The notes beneath the pieces are model-generated. The model was not told the DNA's origin. It saw only the letters and a program-made list of their open reading frames with translations, and ran no database searches. Shown piece by piece: positions 45,056 to 55,121 of a stretch of DNA of 64,000 nt. The DNA lies in assembly GCA_002255985.1 (NCBI GenBank), contig NKIR01000001.1, positions 490,914 through 554,913 of the forward strand. The letters are read 5' to 3'. The position numbers and the translations under genes are program-made. Source of the stretch: Sphingomonadaceae bacterium PASS1 (GTDB lineage: Bacteria; Pseudomonadota; Alphaproteobacteria; Sphingomonadales; Sphingomonadaceae). Numbering within the stretch: the first letter of the stretch is position 1; each line of letters starts with the position of its first letter.

Positions 45056-46270
45056 TCAATTCACGCGTTCGATGATGGTTGCAGTGCCCATTCCGGCACC
45101 GATGCACAGCGTGGTGAGCGCAGTCGACTTGCCGGAACGCTCCAGCTCATCCAGCACGGTGCCAAGGATCATGGCACCTGTCGCGCCAAGCGGATGTCCC
45201 ATGGCAATGGCACCACCATTGACGTTGATGTCTGTATGGTCGACGTTCATCGCTTCCATGAAGCGCAGAACGACCGAGGCGAAGGCTTCGTTCAATTCCC
45301 ACACATCAATGTCGCTTTTGTCCATTCCGGCGCGCGCCAGCGCCTTTTGCGCAGCGAATTCCGGGCCCGTGAGCATGATGGCGGGTTCGGAACCGATGGA
45401 GGCCATCGATACGATACGTGCACGCGCCTTCAGGCCATATTTCTCGCCGGCTTCTTTCGTGCCGATAAGCACAGCGGCCGAACCGTCGACGATACCCGAG
45501 CTGTTGCCGGCATGGTGGACATGGTTGATCTTTTCGACATCAGGATAGCGCATGATGGCAATGTCATCAAAGCCGGGCATCATCGTGCCCATCATCTGGA
45601 ATGCAGGGGCCAACGCGCCCAATGACTGCATATCGGTTTCCGGACGCATCAATTCGTCATGGTCGAGGACGACTTCACCAATGACATCCCGGATCGGCAG
45701 GATGGAGCGCGCAAAACGCTTTTCGGCCCATGCCCGGCCAGCCCGCTTCTGGCTCTCGACCGCATAAGCGTCGACATCATCACGGCTATAGCCATATTTG
45801 GTGGCAATAAGGTCTGCGGAAATGCCTTGCGGGATGAAGTAATTGGCAATCGCCGAGCGCGGGTCGATGGGCCACGCGCCGCCGTCCGAACCCATGGGGA
45901 CGCGGCTCATCGATTCAATGCCGCCGCCGACAGCCAGATCGCATTCGCCCGACTTCACTTTGGCCGCAGCGATATTTGATGCTTCCAAGCCCGATCCGCA
46001 GAAACGGTTGACCTGAATACCCGACGTTGTGTGCGGATAGCCCGCAGCCAACACAGCGGTGCGCGTGATAACCGCGCCCTGCTCGCCCACTGGCGATACG
46101 CAACCAAAGGCCACATCTTCGATCTCTTCACCCGACAGACCATTACGGTCGCGAATAGCAGCCAGAACCTGCGCCGCGAGGTCGATGGGCGTTATTTCAT
46201 GCAGCGCGCCATCGGGTCGGCCCTTGCCACGCGGGCTACGCACCGCATCATAGATATAGGCTTCGGTCAT
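45056..46270 (-). CDS. Acetyl-CoA acyltransferase (thiolase)
   Basis: A 404-residue thiolase II with the acyl-accepting Cys in VNRFCGSGLEASN, the C-terminal GGAIAMGHPLGATGA and the catalytic Cys in TLCIGAGMGTA. It cleaves 3-ketoacyl-CoA with CoA as the last step of beta-oxidation. Two bases from the CoA transferase stop and 14 from the FadJ-like start, so a three-gene operon. Confidence 0.95.
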   Translation of the reverse strand: MTEAYIYDAVRSPRGKGRPDGALHEITPIDLAAQVLAAIRDRNGLSGEEIEDVAFGCVSPVGEQGAVITRTAVLAAGYPHTTSGIQVNRFCGSGLEASNIAAAKVKSGECDLAVGGGIESMSRVPMGSDGGAWPIDPRSAIANYFIPQGISADLIATKYGYSRDDVDAYAVESQKRAGRAWAEKRFARSILPIRDVIGEVVLDHDELMRPETDMQSLGALAPAFQMMGTMMPGFDDIAIMRYPDVEKINHVHHAGNSSGIVDGSAAVLIGTKEAGEKYGLKARARIVSMASIGSEPAIMLTGPEFAAQKALARAGMDKSDIDVWELNEAFASVVLRFMEAMNVDHTDINVNGGAIAMGHPLGATGAMILGTVLDELERSGKSTALTTLCIGAGMGTATIIERVN

Positions 46271-46272
46271 AT

Positions 46273-47430
46273 TCAGTCCTTATTTGCGACCACGGCGCCT
46301 GCCGCGATCAGTTGGGAGATGTCATCGGCGCTGAGTCCCGCTTCGGCCAATATGGCAGCGTAATCTGCACCTTTTGTTGCGATGTCGAAATGGGTTGGCA
46401 AAGGCTGCGTTGCAAGACGCGGCGCGACTTGAGGGTGCAGCCAACGACCGTCGGTGACAACCGCGTGGCGTTCAGCATTTACAGGATGTGACGCTGCCTC
46501 AACATAGTCGAGCACGGGCGTTACGCATGCGTCGGTACCGGCAAAAACAGCCTCCCAATCGTCACGCGTTTTGGTGGCAAACACATCCTCCAGCATTTCA
46601 TGCTGCTTCGCGAATGCGGCATGGTCATGCTGCCCGCCATAGGCGTCACGATCGATGGGCAAACGCTCCATCATTGCGGCAAAAAATTGCGGTTCGATAC
46701 AACCAACCGCCATGAACTTGCCATCCGACGTCATGTAACAACGATAGAATGGCGCGGCGCCGTCGAGTAAATTCGCCTCACGCTTCGTCCGCCATTGGCC
46801 AACGCCCGCCATGCCATGGACAAAGCTCATCAGGTTATGCGTGCCATCAACAATCGCGGCATCGACGATATTGCCACGGCCCGTCTGTGCACGCTCGATT
46901 ATTGCGACGAGGATGCCGTTGACGAGGAACATTGAGCCGCCGCCGAAATCACCGATCATATTGAGCGGCGGAACTGGCGGCTGACCGTCTTTGCCAATCG
47001 CGTTCAATACGCCCGTCATACCGATATAATTGATATCATGGCCCGCCATCTGGCTCCACGGGCCGGTCTGTCCCCAGCCGGTCATGCGGCCATAGATCAA
47101 GCGCGGGTTAATAGCGTGACAGACATCGGGGCCAACACCCATACGCTCGGTCACGCCCGGCCGCAGGCCTTCGATAAGGACGTCGGCAGTCTCGACAATC
47201 TTTAACAGCGCAGCCACGGCTTCAGGTTTTTTCAGGTCAAGAACCATCGACCTTTTCCCGCGCGCATCAATCCCCTTGGGGACGATCGAGCCGCCAGGAC
47301 GGTCAATCACAATCACATCAGCGCCCATGTCAGACAGCAGCTGGCCCGCATATGGCCCCGGCCCAATTCCAGCGAGCTCAACGACCTTAATGCCTTTTAA
47401 GGGACCCGTTTTTGCTGGAGAATCGGTCAT
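46273..47430 (-). CDS. CoA transferase / alpha-methylacyl-CoA racemase family (CaiB/BaiF)
   Basis: A 385-residue class III CoA transferase-fold protein of the alpha-methylacyl-CoA racemase type. IKVVELAGIGPGPYAGQLLSDMGADVI is the family start. GQTGPWSQMAGHDINYIGMTG contains the His/Asp pair used by racemases, and NLLDGAAPFYRCYMTSDGKFMAVG the central motif. It probably epimerises 2-methyl-branched acyl-CoAs before beta-oxidation. ATG 47430 has GGGAAAAG upstream; a perfect TTAATC dyad lies 25 bases upstream of the start. Confidence 0.9.
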   Translation of the reverse strand: MTDSPAKTGPLKGIKVVELAGIGPGPYAGQLLSDMGADVIVIDRPGGSIVPKGIDARGKRSMVLDLKKPEAVAALLKIVETADVLIEGLRPGVTERMGVGPDVCHAINPRLIYGRMTGWGQTGPWSQMAGHDINYIGMTGVLNAIGKDGQPPVPPLNMIGDFGGGSMFLVNGILVAIIERAQTGRGNIVDAAIVDGTHNLMSFVHGMAGVGQWRTKREANLLDGAAPFYRCYMTSDGKFMAVGCIEPQFFAAMMERLPIDRDAYGGQHDHAAFAKQHEMLEDVFATKTRDDWEAVFAGTDACVTPVLDYVEAASHPVNAERHAVVTDGRWLHPQVAPRLATQPLPTHFDIATKGADYAAILAEAGLSADDISQLIAAGAVVANKD

Positions 47431-47454
47431 GAAGCTTTTCCCAATATGGCGCAT

Positions 47455-47470
47455 TTAATCGCGCGATTAA
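47455..47470. promoter_or_regulatory. TTAATC-N4-GATTAA operator candidate, site C
   Basis: TTAATCGCGCGATTAA is a perfect 16-bp palindrome upstream of the beta-oxidation operon. It has the same half-site and four-base spacer as sites at 8104-8119 and 12832-12847. Confidence 0.65.
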
Positions 47471-47550
47471 GGCGTATCTGTTAAGGTGTCGTGGCACTTG
47501 ACGCAAGCGTCAAGTAAGCTGAACGCGGGAATTCTAACGCTTTACTGACG

Positions 47551-49503
47551 TCATTGGTTCTGCCGCCCCTCAATAAGGGCATCGACAACATTTGGGTCAG
47601 CAAGCGTTGACGTATCGCCCAGTGCACCAAAGTCATTTTCGGCAATCTTCCGCAATATGCGCCGCATGATTTTGCCCGATCGTGTTTTTGGCAGTGCCGT
47701 CGTGAAATGGATATGATCGGGCGACGCAATGGGTCCGATTTCAACGCGTACCTGCTGCCGAAGTTCCGCATGGAGTTCGTCCGATGGTTCCTCGCCGACA
47801 TTCAGGGTCACATAGCAATATATGCCCTGCCCTTTTATATCGTGCGGAAACCCAACCACCGCTGCCTCTGCGACCTTGTCATGCAGCACGAGCGCGCTTT
47901 CCACCTCGGCAGTGCCCATGCGGTGGCCCGATACGTTGATGACGTCGTCAACACGGCCCGTAATCCAGTAATAGCCGTCTTTATCCCTGCGGCAGCCGTC
48001 GCCTGTAAAATATTTGCGCTTATAGGTCGAAAAATAGGTCTGCACGAAACGGTCGTGATCGCCATAGACGGTGCGTGCCTGGCCCGGCCAACTGTGCGTG
48101 ATACAAAGATTACCGGAGGTTGCGCCGCCAATATGTTCATCGGCGAGAACAGTGCCTTCATTATCCACGAGCTGCGGTTGGATGCCAAAGAAAGGCCGCC
48201 CTGCGCTGCCCGGTTTCATGCCATGCGCGCCAGGCAAGGTTGTAATCATCACGCCGCCTGTCTCTGTCTGCCACCATGTGTCGACAATGGGCAATTTCCC
48301 CTCACCCACTGTTGCGTGATACCAGCGCCAAGCTTCGGGATTGATGGGCTCACCCACCGTGCCCAGCAAACGCAACGACTTGCGTGAGCGCGCTAGAACC
48401 GGCGCATCGCCATCACGCATCAACGCGCGCAGTGCCGTTGGCGCCGTGTAAAATATGTTCACCTGATGCCGGTCAATAATGTCCCAGAAACGCCCGCTGT
48501 CAGGGTAGCTTGGAATGCCTTCGAATATCAGGCTGGTTCCGCCATTTTGTAACGGCCCATAGACGACATAGCTGTGCCCCGTGACCCAACCAATGTCCGC
48601 CGAGCAAAAGAAGACCTCGCCGGGGCGATAATCAAAGACATAATGGAATGTGCTCGCGGTCCATACCGAATAGCCACCGACGGTGTGCAACACCCCCTTT
48701 GGGCTGCCCGTTGATCCTGAAGTGTACAATATGAACAAAGGGTCTTCGGCGTTCATAGGTTCGCACGGACAATCATCCGACGCGCCAAATTCATGATACC
48801 AATGGTCGCGGCCAGCCTGCATCGCAACAGGTTCGCTTGTGTGCTGCACAACCAAAACAGCATCGACGCCGTCCACTTTCGTCAGCGCTGCGTCGATATT
48901 CGCTTTTAACGGCACGGACTTGCCACCGCGCAACGCTGTGTCTGCGCAGACCACAAACCGGCTTGCGCAATCCTGAATGCGTCCAGCAATGGCCTCCGGC
49001 GAAAAGCCGCCGAAAACAACGCTGTGCACAGCGCCGATCCGTGCGCAGGCCAGCATCGCAACCGCGCCCTCAACGCACATGGGCATATAGATTGTAACGC
49101 GGTCCCCTTTGCCAACGCCAAGGGTCTTAAGCGCGCCAGCCATGCGCTTAACCTCTGTCAGCAACGCGGAATAGGAAACTCGGCGCGCATCTTTGGCCGG
49201 GTCATCAGGCTCAAAGATAAACGCAATCGCGTCGCCCTTTCCCGCGGCAACATGGCGGTCAACGGCGTTGTGGCAGAGGTTTAAAACACCGTCTTCATAC
49301 CATTTGATCGACACGGGGTCGAACGACCAGTTGCCAATTTTCGTCGGCGGCGTGAACCAATCGATCCGCTTGGCTTGCTCCGCCCAAAATGCATCGGGCG
49401 CGCTGATGCTTTGCGCATACATCCGGTCATAATCCGCAGCGCTGCATTGCGTGTTACGGGCAGCCGTCTCGGGAATTAGAAACCAGTCCTGATGCTCACT
49501 CAC
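47551..49503 (-). CDS. acs: Acetyl-CoA synthetase
   Basis: A 650-residue AMP-forming acetate-CoA ligase. Motifs: [50 protein letters not shown], and the regulatory acetylation lysine in [17 protein letters not shown]. Length is family-normal. It makes acetyl-CoA from acetate, feeding the TCA cycle. Its start is at 49503, in the opposite orientation to an SDR remnant. Confidence 0.97.
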   Translation of the reverse strand: MSEHQDWFLIPETAARNTQCSAADYDRMYAQSISAPDAFWAEQAKRIDWFTPPTKIGNWSFDPVSIKWYEDGVLNLCHNAVDRHVAAGKGDAIAFIFEPDDPAKDARRVSYSALLTEVKRMAGALKTLGVGKGDRVTIYMPMCVEGAVAMLACARIGAVHSVVFGGFSPEAIAGRIQDCASRFVVCADTALRGGKSVPLKANIDAALTKVDGVDAVLVVQHTSEPVAMQAGRDHWYHEFGASDDCPCEPMNAEDPLFILYTSGSTGSPKGVLHTVGGYSVWTASTFHYVFDYRPGEVFFCSADIGWVTGHSYVVYGPLQNGGTSLIFEGIPSYPDSGRFWDIIDRHQVNIFYTAPTALRALMRDGDAPVLARSRKSLRLLGTVGEPINPEAWRWYHATVGEGKLPIVDTWWQTETGGVMITTLPGAHGMKPGSAGRPFFGIQPQLVDNEGTVLADEHIGGATSGNLCITHSWPGQARTVYGDHDRFVQTYFSTYKRKYFTGDGCRRDKDGYYWITGRVDDVINVSGHRMGTAEVESALVLHDKVAEAAVVGFPHDIKGQGIYCYVTLNVGEEPSDELHAELRQQVRVEIGPIASPDHIHFTTALPKTRSGKIMRRILRKIAENDFGALGDTSTLADPNVVDALIEGRQNQ

Positions 49504-49608
49504 TTGCTCTCTCCCGTAACGCTGTTAATCCTTGTGGCCTGCTTAAGTGGAGTAGGTCCAGTGATTCAAGGCTAAAGAGTGCAAACGCTCTTCACACAGC
49601 TCAGATAG

Positions 49609-49630
49609 CCGCCGCACAGCGATGCGGCGG
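49609..49630. other. Hairpin in the acs-prfB intergenic remnant
   Basis: CCGCCGCA (49609-49616) and TGCGGCGG (49623-49630) are exact complements around a six-base loop. No T-run follows on either strand, so it is a weak terminator at best. It precedes the short-chain dehydrogenase remnant. Confidence 0.35.
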
Positions 49631-49644
49631 TCAAAATATCCTTT

Positions 49645-49784
49645 GAATACAGGAAACGCACCGAATTGGTGGTGCTGCATTAGCCCTGATGCTCGCATCG
49701 GATGACGCAAGCTATATGACCGGAAGCGAAGTGCATCTGGACGGCGGACTATTAGCGGGGTCTTCAGCGTCTCCGGGCGATTAA
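49645..49784 (+). pseudogene. C-terminal remnant of a short-chain dehydrogenase/reductase
   Basis: The plus-strand frame ending TAA at 49782-49784 reads LALMLASDDASYMTGSEVHL then DGGLLAGSSASPGD. LASDDASYMTGSE...DGG is the C-terminal signature of short-chain dehydrogenases. A stop lies at 49644-49646, the region before it has lost the Rossmann and YxxxK parts, and a short piece between RIG and AALA seems deleted. No complete SDR surrounds it, so it is a decayed gene between acs and prfB. Confidence 0.75.
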
Positions 49785-49787
49785 GCG

Positions 49788-50915
49788 TCAATCAACATCG
49801 TCGACGGAAACCGCCTCGCCTGTCACGCGTTGGGCCAATGCTGCGGCGATGAAATTGTCTAGGTCGCCGTCAAGCACATCGCTGGGTGTTGGCGACGTCA
49901 CGCCGGTACGAAGGTCTTTCACCATCTGATAGGGCTGCAGCACATAAGAACGGATTTGGTGGCCCCAACCGATTTCGGTTTTGGCCGCATATTCGCCCGA
50001 TGCGACTTCTTCACGCTTGCGAAGCTCGGCTTCGTACAAGCGCGCCTTCAGCATGCCCATCGCGGTTGCGCGATTCTTGTGCTGGCTGCGGTCATTTTGA
50101 CTGGCGACGACGATGCCGGACGGTTTGTGGGTAATACGCACGGCGGAGTCGGTCGTGTTAACGTGCTGCCCACCTGCGCCTGATGCGCGGTAGGTGTCGA
50201 TCTTTAAATCGCCTTCGTTGATTTCAATGTCGATATTGTCATCAATGACAGGATAGACCCAGACGCTGGAGAAGCTGGTGTGGCGCTTGGCTGCGCTGTC
50301 ATAAGGTGAGATGCGGACTAGGCGATGTACGCCGCTTTCGGTCTTGGCATAGCCATAGGCATTTTCGCCTTTGACCAGCAACGTGGCCGACTTGATGCCG
50401 GCCTGATCACCTGCCTGATAATCAACCATTTCGACTTTGTAGCCACGTTGTTCGGCCCAGCGATAATACATGCGCTGTAGCATTTCGGCCCAATCCTGGC
50501 TTTCCGTGCCGCCTGCGCCGGCGTGAATTTCAATAAAGGTATCATTGCCATCGGCTTCGCCCGACAGCAGCGCCATGACCTTGTCCTTGTCCGCACGATC
50601 CGCCAACGCCTTAAGCGCGGCCGCGCCTTCGTCGCCGAGTTCAGCATCGCCTTCCATTTCGGCCAGCTCAATCAGTTCGACCGTTCCGCTCTTGTCGGCG
50701 TCAATTTCGCGTACAGTGCTGATGGCGGCATCAAGGCGGCGGCGCTCGCGCATAACCTCTTCAGCGGCTTTGGGATTGTCCCACAAGGTCGGGTCTTCAA
50801 CCTTTGCGTTCAACTCATCAAGGCGGCGCAATGCGCGGTCCCAATCAAGCGACATCTTGACCAGGTTAAGGGCAGCATCAATGCGGGCAACATAGCCTTC
50901 TGCGTCGGCGCGCAT
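49788..50915 (-). CDS. prfB: Peptide chain release factor 2
   Basis: A 375-residue RF2. The peptidyl-hydrolysis GGQ lies in RASGAGGQHVNTTDSAVRITH. The stop-codon tripeptide region reads VRISPYDSAAKRHTSF, i.e. SPY instead of the E. coli SPF. The N-terminus is a full in-frame sequence, so no programmed +1 frameshift site is seen. It terminates at UAA and UGA. mrcA lies upstream on the same strand, with a strong hairpin in between. Confidence 0.97.
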   Translation of the reverse strand: MRADAEGYVARIDAALNLVKMSLDWDRALRRLDELNAKVEDPTLWDNPKAAEEVMRERRRLDAAISTVREIDADKSGTVELIELAEMEGDAELGDEGAAALKALADRADKDKVMALLSGEADGNDTFIEIHAGAGGTESQDWAEMLQRMYYRWAEQRGYKVEMVDYQAGDQAGIKSATLLVKGENAYGYAKTESGVHRLVRISPYDSAAKRHTSFSSVWVYPVIDDNIDIEINEGDLKIDTYRASGAGGQHVNTTDSAVRITHKPSGIVVASQNDRSQHKNRATAMGMLKARLYEAELRKREEVASGEYAAKTEIGWGHQIRSYVLQPYQMVKDLRTGVTSPTPSDVLDGDLDNFIAAALAQRVTGEAVSVDDVD

Positions 50916-51029
50916 GCGGAAACTCCAAGGGAATGAAAAACGTCAGGCGCGGCGTTTAACCGAAACGCCCGCGAAGTCAAAGCCAGCTAATTGCGTGGGC
51001 ATTCTTCGACCCTCCATCATTGGGGCAAC

Positions 51030-51054
51030 AATTTAGGGCGACGCGCCCTAAATT
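51030..51054 (-). terminator. Hairpin between mrcA and prfB
   Basis: AATTTAGGGCG (51030-51040) and CGCCCTAAATT (51044-51054) form a perfect 11-bp stem with a three-base loop, 11 bases past the mrcA stop. AT-rich arm ends make it a likely terminator or attenuator for mrcA. No long T-run follows. Confidence 0.6.
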
Positions 51055-51064
51055 AGGCGGATAA

Positions 51065-53581
51065 TTAGTATATTCCGCCCTCTTGCTGGATAAACTCCTG
51101 ATCGCGTTTTGTGCCGACGCTGGTACTCGCCGATGTCGATGCGCGCGTTGCGCTATCGGACTGCGTCTCGGATTTTTCCTTGGGCTTGTCTTCACGCGCC
51201 GCAAGCTCCTCTTGCCGGATGGAACGCTTCGGTTCCGTTTCGGCCTTGAATGCTTCCCAAATCACTGCGCTCATGGGATCTCGGCCCGGCCAAGCGCCAT
51301 AGACGCGCTTGCCGCTCTTGCGGTCGATGCGCACCAACCGGGTTCCCGCGGGCGCGATAAACGGTGTCTTTGGCATCCCTGCCATCGCGGACCGCGCGAA
51401 TTGTTTGAAGATTGGCGCAGCAAGTGAACTACCCTGCGCATAGCCACCCATATTTCGCGGCTGATCAAATCCCAAATAGAGACCTGCGACAAGATGCGGC
51501 GATCCGCCAATAAACCATACGTTGGTCGGGCCAGTGGTTGTTCCAGTCTTGCCAAACAACGGGCGATCCAACTCGCGCAATGTTACCGCCGTGCCGCGTT
51601 CAATGACGCCTTCAAGCATATGAACGACTTGATAGGCGGTAATCGGGTCCATGACCTGTTTACCCGCGGCACCAAAGCGCGGCATTGCCTTGCCGTTCCA
51701 ATCCTTGGCAAGGCAACCCTTGCATGGTTTCCACTTGGCCGGGAAAATGACTTTACCTTTACGGTTCTGCGCGAAATCAATGAGCGTCGGCTTCAGTTCG
51801 CGGCCTTGATTGACCAGCATTGAGTAGGCATTGACCATCTTCAGCACGGTCGTGTCACCCGCGCCCAAGGCATAAGAGAGATAATCCGGATAATCACCGA
51901 TGCCGACATCGCGGAAGGTGTCGGTCACATTGTCCATACCCGATTCCGCCGCAGCCCGCACCGTCATCAGGTTGCGCGACTGTTCAAGCCCCCAACGCAT
52001 CGTTTGCGGTCCTGCGCCATTACCGGTGAAGTTTCGGAAGCATTTTTGGCCAAGCGACGCCCCTTGCCACACACAATATGGGCCATCGACGATGATGGAT
52101 GTCGGTGTCATGCCGTTATCAAGCGCAGTCGCATATACAAATGGCTTGATTGTAGAACCCGGCTGACGTTGCGCCTGCGTTGCACGGTTAAAGCTTGAAA
52201 TGCGATTATCAAAACCGCCTTGGATCGCCAAAACGCGGCCATTAAGTGGGTTTTGTACAACCATGCCGCCGCCGACTTCTGGAACGCTGCGCACGGCGTA
52301 GCTATTCGTACCATTGGGCGCGACAGCAATAACATCGCCGGCTTTCATCGCCGATGGGCCGCCGTTTAACTGAGCAATGCTGCCATCGGCAAAGCCAACT
52401 TTGCCTTTGCCCAAAGCAACGCCAGCCCGCCATTGGGCGTAATCAATGGCAATATTGGTCGCCGCAAATCGTGACGCCCATTTGTCGTCCGACACGTCAA
52501 TCGTGCCCATATTGGCCTTCCACGCTTTGCCGGCGTTATAGCGCAACAAACCATCGCGCAGTGCCTGGGTCGCAAGTATCTGGTAATCGGCGTTCATGGA
52601 TGAACGCACCCAAAGACCGCCCGAATAGACGCTATAGGGTCCGTCGGCATCGGTTTCGCCAAAGCGCTCAATCAGTTGGCGGCGAACTTCTTCCGCGAAA
52701 TATCCGCCGACATTTTTATATCCGTTGCCGCGCTGCGCAACAAGGCCAAGGGGTTCGGCACGGGCAGAGGCTAATTGCGCGTCGGTGATCCATTCATTCT
52801 TGCGCATTTCGCCAAGCACCCAATTGCGACGGGCAATGGCAAGCTGTGCGTTCTTTGCGCGACCATAGCGTTCTGGCGCCTTGGGCAAGATGGCGAGAAA
52901 TGCCATTTCATGCAGTTGAAGCTGATCGACGCTTTTGGCGAAATAGGCCTGCGCGGCGGCTTCCACCCCGAACGCCTGCCGGCCGAGTGCGATTTCATTG
53001 AGGTACAGCGACATGATTTGCTGCTTGGTCAGCGCGCTTTCAATGCGCTTCGCCAAAATCGCTTCTTTGACCTTGCGGGTGTAACTATACTCATTCGTCA
53101 GCAAAAGGTTTTTGGCGACCTGCTGCGTTATCGTCGAGGCACCGCGCGAGCGTTTGCTGCTGAAGATATTGTCAAAAATAGCCGAAGCGATACCGGGATA
53201 ATCGATACCGCCATGGCTAAAGAATGTTTTATCTTCTGCGGCCATATAGGCCCGGACCAGTAATTTGGGGAAGTCGGCATATTCCAGCTGAACGCGTCGT
53301 TCGCGGGCATAGCTGTGAAATGGTTCTCCATTAATGTCGCGTACCACCGTTGGCAGCGGCGATTCATATTCGATCAATGCCTCTGCATCGGGAAGATTGC
53401 GGGCAAAAAGCACCCAAAAGAAAATGAGAAACAGAACAAACGCGCCCACCGCATAGGTCGCGAGCCGAAACCGTTTACTTTGCCACCAGCCCTGCCACTG
53501 ATCGATAAATCCTTCAGCTTCGCGTTTCAGCCTGTAGCTGACAGCAGTTGGCTCTTCGGTGGTAGGAGACGAGTTATCCAT
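51065..53581 (-). CDS. mrcA: Penicillin-binding protein 1A (bifunctional transglycosylase/transpeptidase)
   Basis: An 838-residue class A PBP. A cytosolic tail is followed by a TM helix (LATYAVGAFVLFLIFFWVLF, residues 40-60). The GT51 domain has the catalytic Glu in YMAAEDKTFFSHGGID and RGASTITQQVAKNLLL. The transpeptidase domain has the Ser nucleophile in QPGSTIKPFVYA, SRN in LEQSRNLMTVRA and KTG in LFGKTGTTTGPTNVWF. It polymerises and cross-links peptidoglycan. The C-terminus is a low-complexity Ser/Thr/Arg/Lys-rich tail. Confidence 0.97.
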   Translation of the reverse strand: MDNSSPTTEEPTAVSYRLKREAEGFIDQWQGWWQSKRFRLATYAVGAFVLFLIFFWVLFARNLPDAEALIEYESPLPTVVRDINGEPFHSYARERRVQLEYADFPKLLVRAYMAAEDKTFFSHGGIDYPGIASAIFDNIFSSKRSRGASTITQQVAKNLLLTNEYSYTRKVKEAILAKRIESALTKQQIMSLYLNEIALGRQAFGVEAAAQAYFAKSVDQLQLHEMAFLAILPKAPERYGRAKNAQLAIARRNWVLGEMRKNEWITDAQLASARAEPLGLVAQRGNGYKNVGGYFAEEVRRQLIERFGETDADGPYSVYSGGLWVRSSMNADYQILATQALRDGLLRYNAGKAWKANMGTIDVSDDKWASRFAATNIAIDYAQWRAGVALGKGKVGFADGSIAQLNGGPSAMKAGDVIAVAPNGTNSYAVRSVPEVGGGMVVQNPLNGRVLAIQGGFDNRISSFNRATQAQRQPGSTIKPFVYATALDNGMTPTSIIVDGPYCVWQGASLGQKCFRNFTGNGAGPQTMRWGLEQSRNLMTVRAAAESGMDNVTDTFRDVGIGDYPDYLSYALGAGDTTVLKMVNAYSMLVNQGRELKPTLIDFAQNRKGKVIFPAKWKPCKGCLAKDWNGKAMPRFGAAGKQVMDPITAYQVVHMLEGVIERGTAVTLRELDRPLFGKTGTTTGPTNVWFIGGSPHLVAGLYLGFDQPRNMGGYAQGSSLAAPIFKQFARSAMAGMPKTPFIAPAGTRLVRIDRKSGKRVYGAWPGRDPMSAVIWEAFKAETEPKRSIRQEELAAREDKPKEKSETQSDSATRASTSASTSVGTKRDQEFIQQEGGIY

Positions 53582-53663
53582 TATCGGCCCTCTCTAGCCG
53601 ATTTGCCGGACAGGTCCAGAATCTTGTTCTGCAACTTGGCGCGATTTTTACCGAACCGGAAGA

Positions 53664-54638
53664 TTACCGGACCGCGATCCTGCGTGCAAAGTGGACCTGA
53701 ATGGCATTTGCCAATGCCCGGGCGACTTTTTGACGTCCGGTTGATGATGCCAGAAAACTGACATCGGATTCATTGCTCAGATAACCTGTTTCGAACAATA
53801 CCGACGGCGTATCTGGTGCTTTGAGCACGATAAACGAGGCAAAGCGGTGCGAATTTCCGCGGACACGCATGTTCGGCGTTGCCTCACGCAGCAACAGCTT
53901 TGCGAAATCGGCGGATGCATTCATGGTTTCGCGCTGTGTCAGGTCAATAAGGATCGACGACACATTGGCATCAGCACCGCCCAGATTAACGCCGTTGATG
54001 ATGTTCGCTTTGTTTTCACGGGCTGCAAGCCGCTGTGCCTCGCGATCGGACGCAATTTCGGAGAGCGTGTAGACGGTGCCGCCACTCGCTTGCGGGTTTT
54101 CAGCGCTGTCCGCGTGAATAGAAATGAAAAGGTCCGCGTTCAACTTGCGCGCGAGCTGATATCTGTCCTGCAACACGATAAATTTATCGCTGTCCCGTGT
54201 TAAAGCGACGCGGACACGGCCGCTTTTGAGCATTTCATCACGCACCGCCTTGGCAATTGCCAATGTGACCTCTTTTTCCCGCTGCCCGCCATGTGGACTG
54301 ATGGCGCCCGGGTCATGGCCCCCATGCCCTGCGTCAATAACAACAAGTGGTAGGCTTTCATCCGCAGGGCCGCTTATTTTCGGACGGCCTTTGCCAACAT
54401 TCGTGCGAATTGGCGCGGTAACTTCGTAACGCCGCTTTGGTGGCTCCGCGCGAAATGCCAATGGTGGCACGATTTGGGTTTTTCGCGGTCCTACTGCCCC
54501 GTGCACCGAAACTTGCTGAATGGCTCCACCAATTGCGGGTGACGCGAAAACCGGCAAGGTGGCAAAAAGCGCAGCAGCGAACATATAGTGCTTATGGGTT
54601 CTTCCCGCTGCCCTCGTCCAGAAAATTTTTTCGTCCAC
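53664..54638 (-). CDS. N-acetylmuramoyl-L-alanine amidase
   Basis: A 324-residue AmiA/B/C-type zinc amidase. Zinc ligands: His in VVIDAGHGGHDPGA, Glu in REKEVTLAIA, His in LFISIHADSAEN; the catalytic Glu is in VLFETGYLSNESD. The N-terminus carries a signal-like segment (YMFAAALFATLPVFASPA). GTG 54638 is chosen because GGAG lies seven bases upstream; ATG 54584 is an alternative. No AMIN domain is present. It precedes mrcA, so cell-wall genes cluster here. It cleaves the stem peptide in daughter-cell separation. Confidence 0.9.
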   Translation of the reverse strand: MDEKIFWTRAAGRTHKHYMFAAALFATLPVFASPAIGGAIQQVSVHGAVGPRKTQIVPPLAFRAEPPKRRYEVTAPIRTNVGKGRPKISGPADESLPLVVIDAGHGGHDPGAISPHGGQREKEVTLAIAKAVRDEMLKSGRVRVALTRDSDKFIVLQDRYQLARKLNADLFISIHADSAENPQASGGTVYTLSEIASDREAQRLAARENKANIINGVNLGGADANVSSILIDLTQRETMNASADFAKLLLREATPNMRVRGNSHRFASFIVLKAPDTPSVLFETGYLSNESDVSFLASSTGRQKVARALANAIQVHFARRIAVR

Positions 54639-55121
54639 ACCCAAGCTCCACCCTCATGATAAATGTTTTGTAAGCGATGGAAGCGTAAACTCTGGTGTCC
54701 AGATAGCGTAAATGGCGCATTAAGGTTGAAAACCGGTTTTTCCATCCAGAATAGAAAGCTATTTCGCGCGATGCCCTTGCCGACAACCCGCTGGAGTGCT
54801 AGCGAATAACTACAGGGAACTTCAACGGAACTTCCCGCCAATCCGCCTTCGGTTCTTTTCCGCTCGGCACATTAACAGGTTGACGCTGCATGAGGCATGA
54901 TATTTCCACCAACGCCGCCCGCACAGGGACTGGCGCATGGGCTGGAAATCAAGCGCGCGCGATACACGCCCGCCATGCACAAGCAGCAGACGCAATTCTT
55001 ACATTCCCACCATATCGCTGTGCCGACAGGAACGCTTCGCGTCCGGTCTGGCATTGCATCAACAATAAAGCGAGCGGCCTTTGGCTGACAACCGGGCGCC
55101 ATGCTCGCTGGAGTAATATTA
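54639..55121. other. Divergent region between the amidase and rne
   Basis: A 483-bp region with no gene I can support. A palindrome AAAACCGGTTTT lies at 54729-54740, and a TTGACG element at 54880-54885 may be a promoter -35 box. A long rne leader would be expected for RNase E autoregulation, but I cannot identify it. The rne start has GGAG eight bases upstream. Confidence 0.4.

Noticed and set aside
44733-45548. Plus-strand 271-residue frame over the fadJ/thiolase genes
   Set aside because: Antisense shadow of two genes with clear motifs.
49504-49545. TTAATC and GCTTAA half-sites upstream of acs
   Set aside because: Spacer is 10 bases, not 4 as in sites A-C, so not the same operator.
49543-49791. 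Minus-strand 82-residue frame between acs and prfB
   Set aside because: Antisense to the SDR remnant and lacks any family motif.
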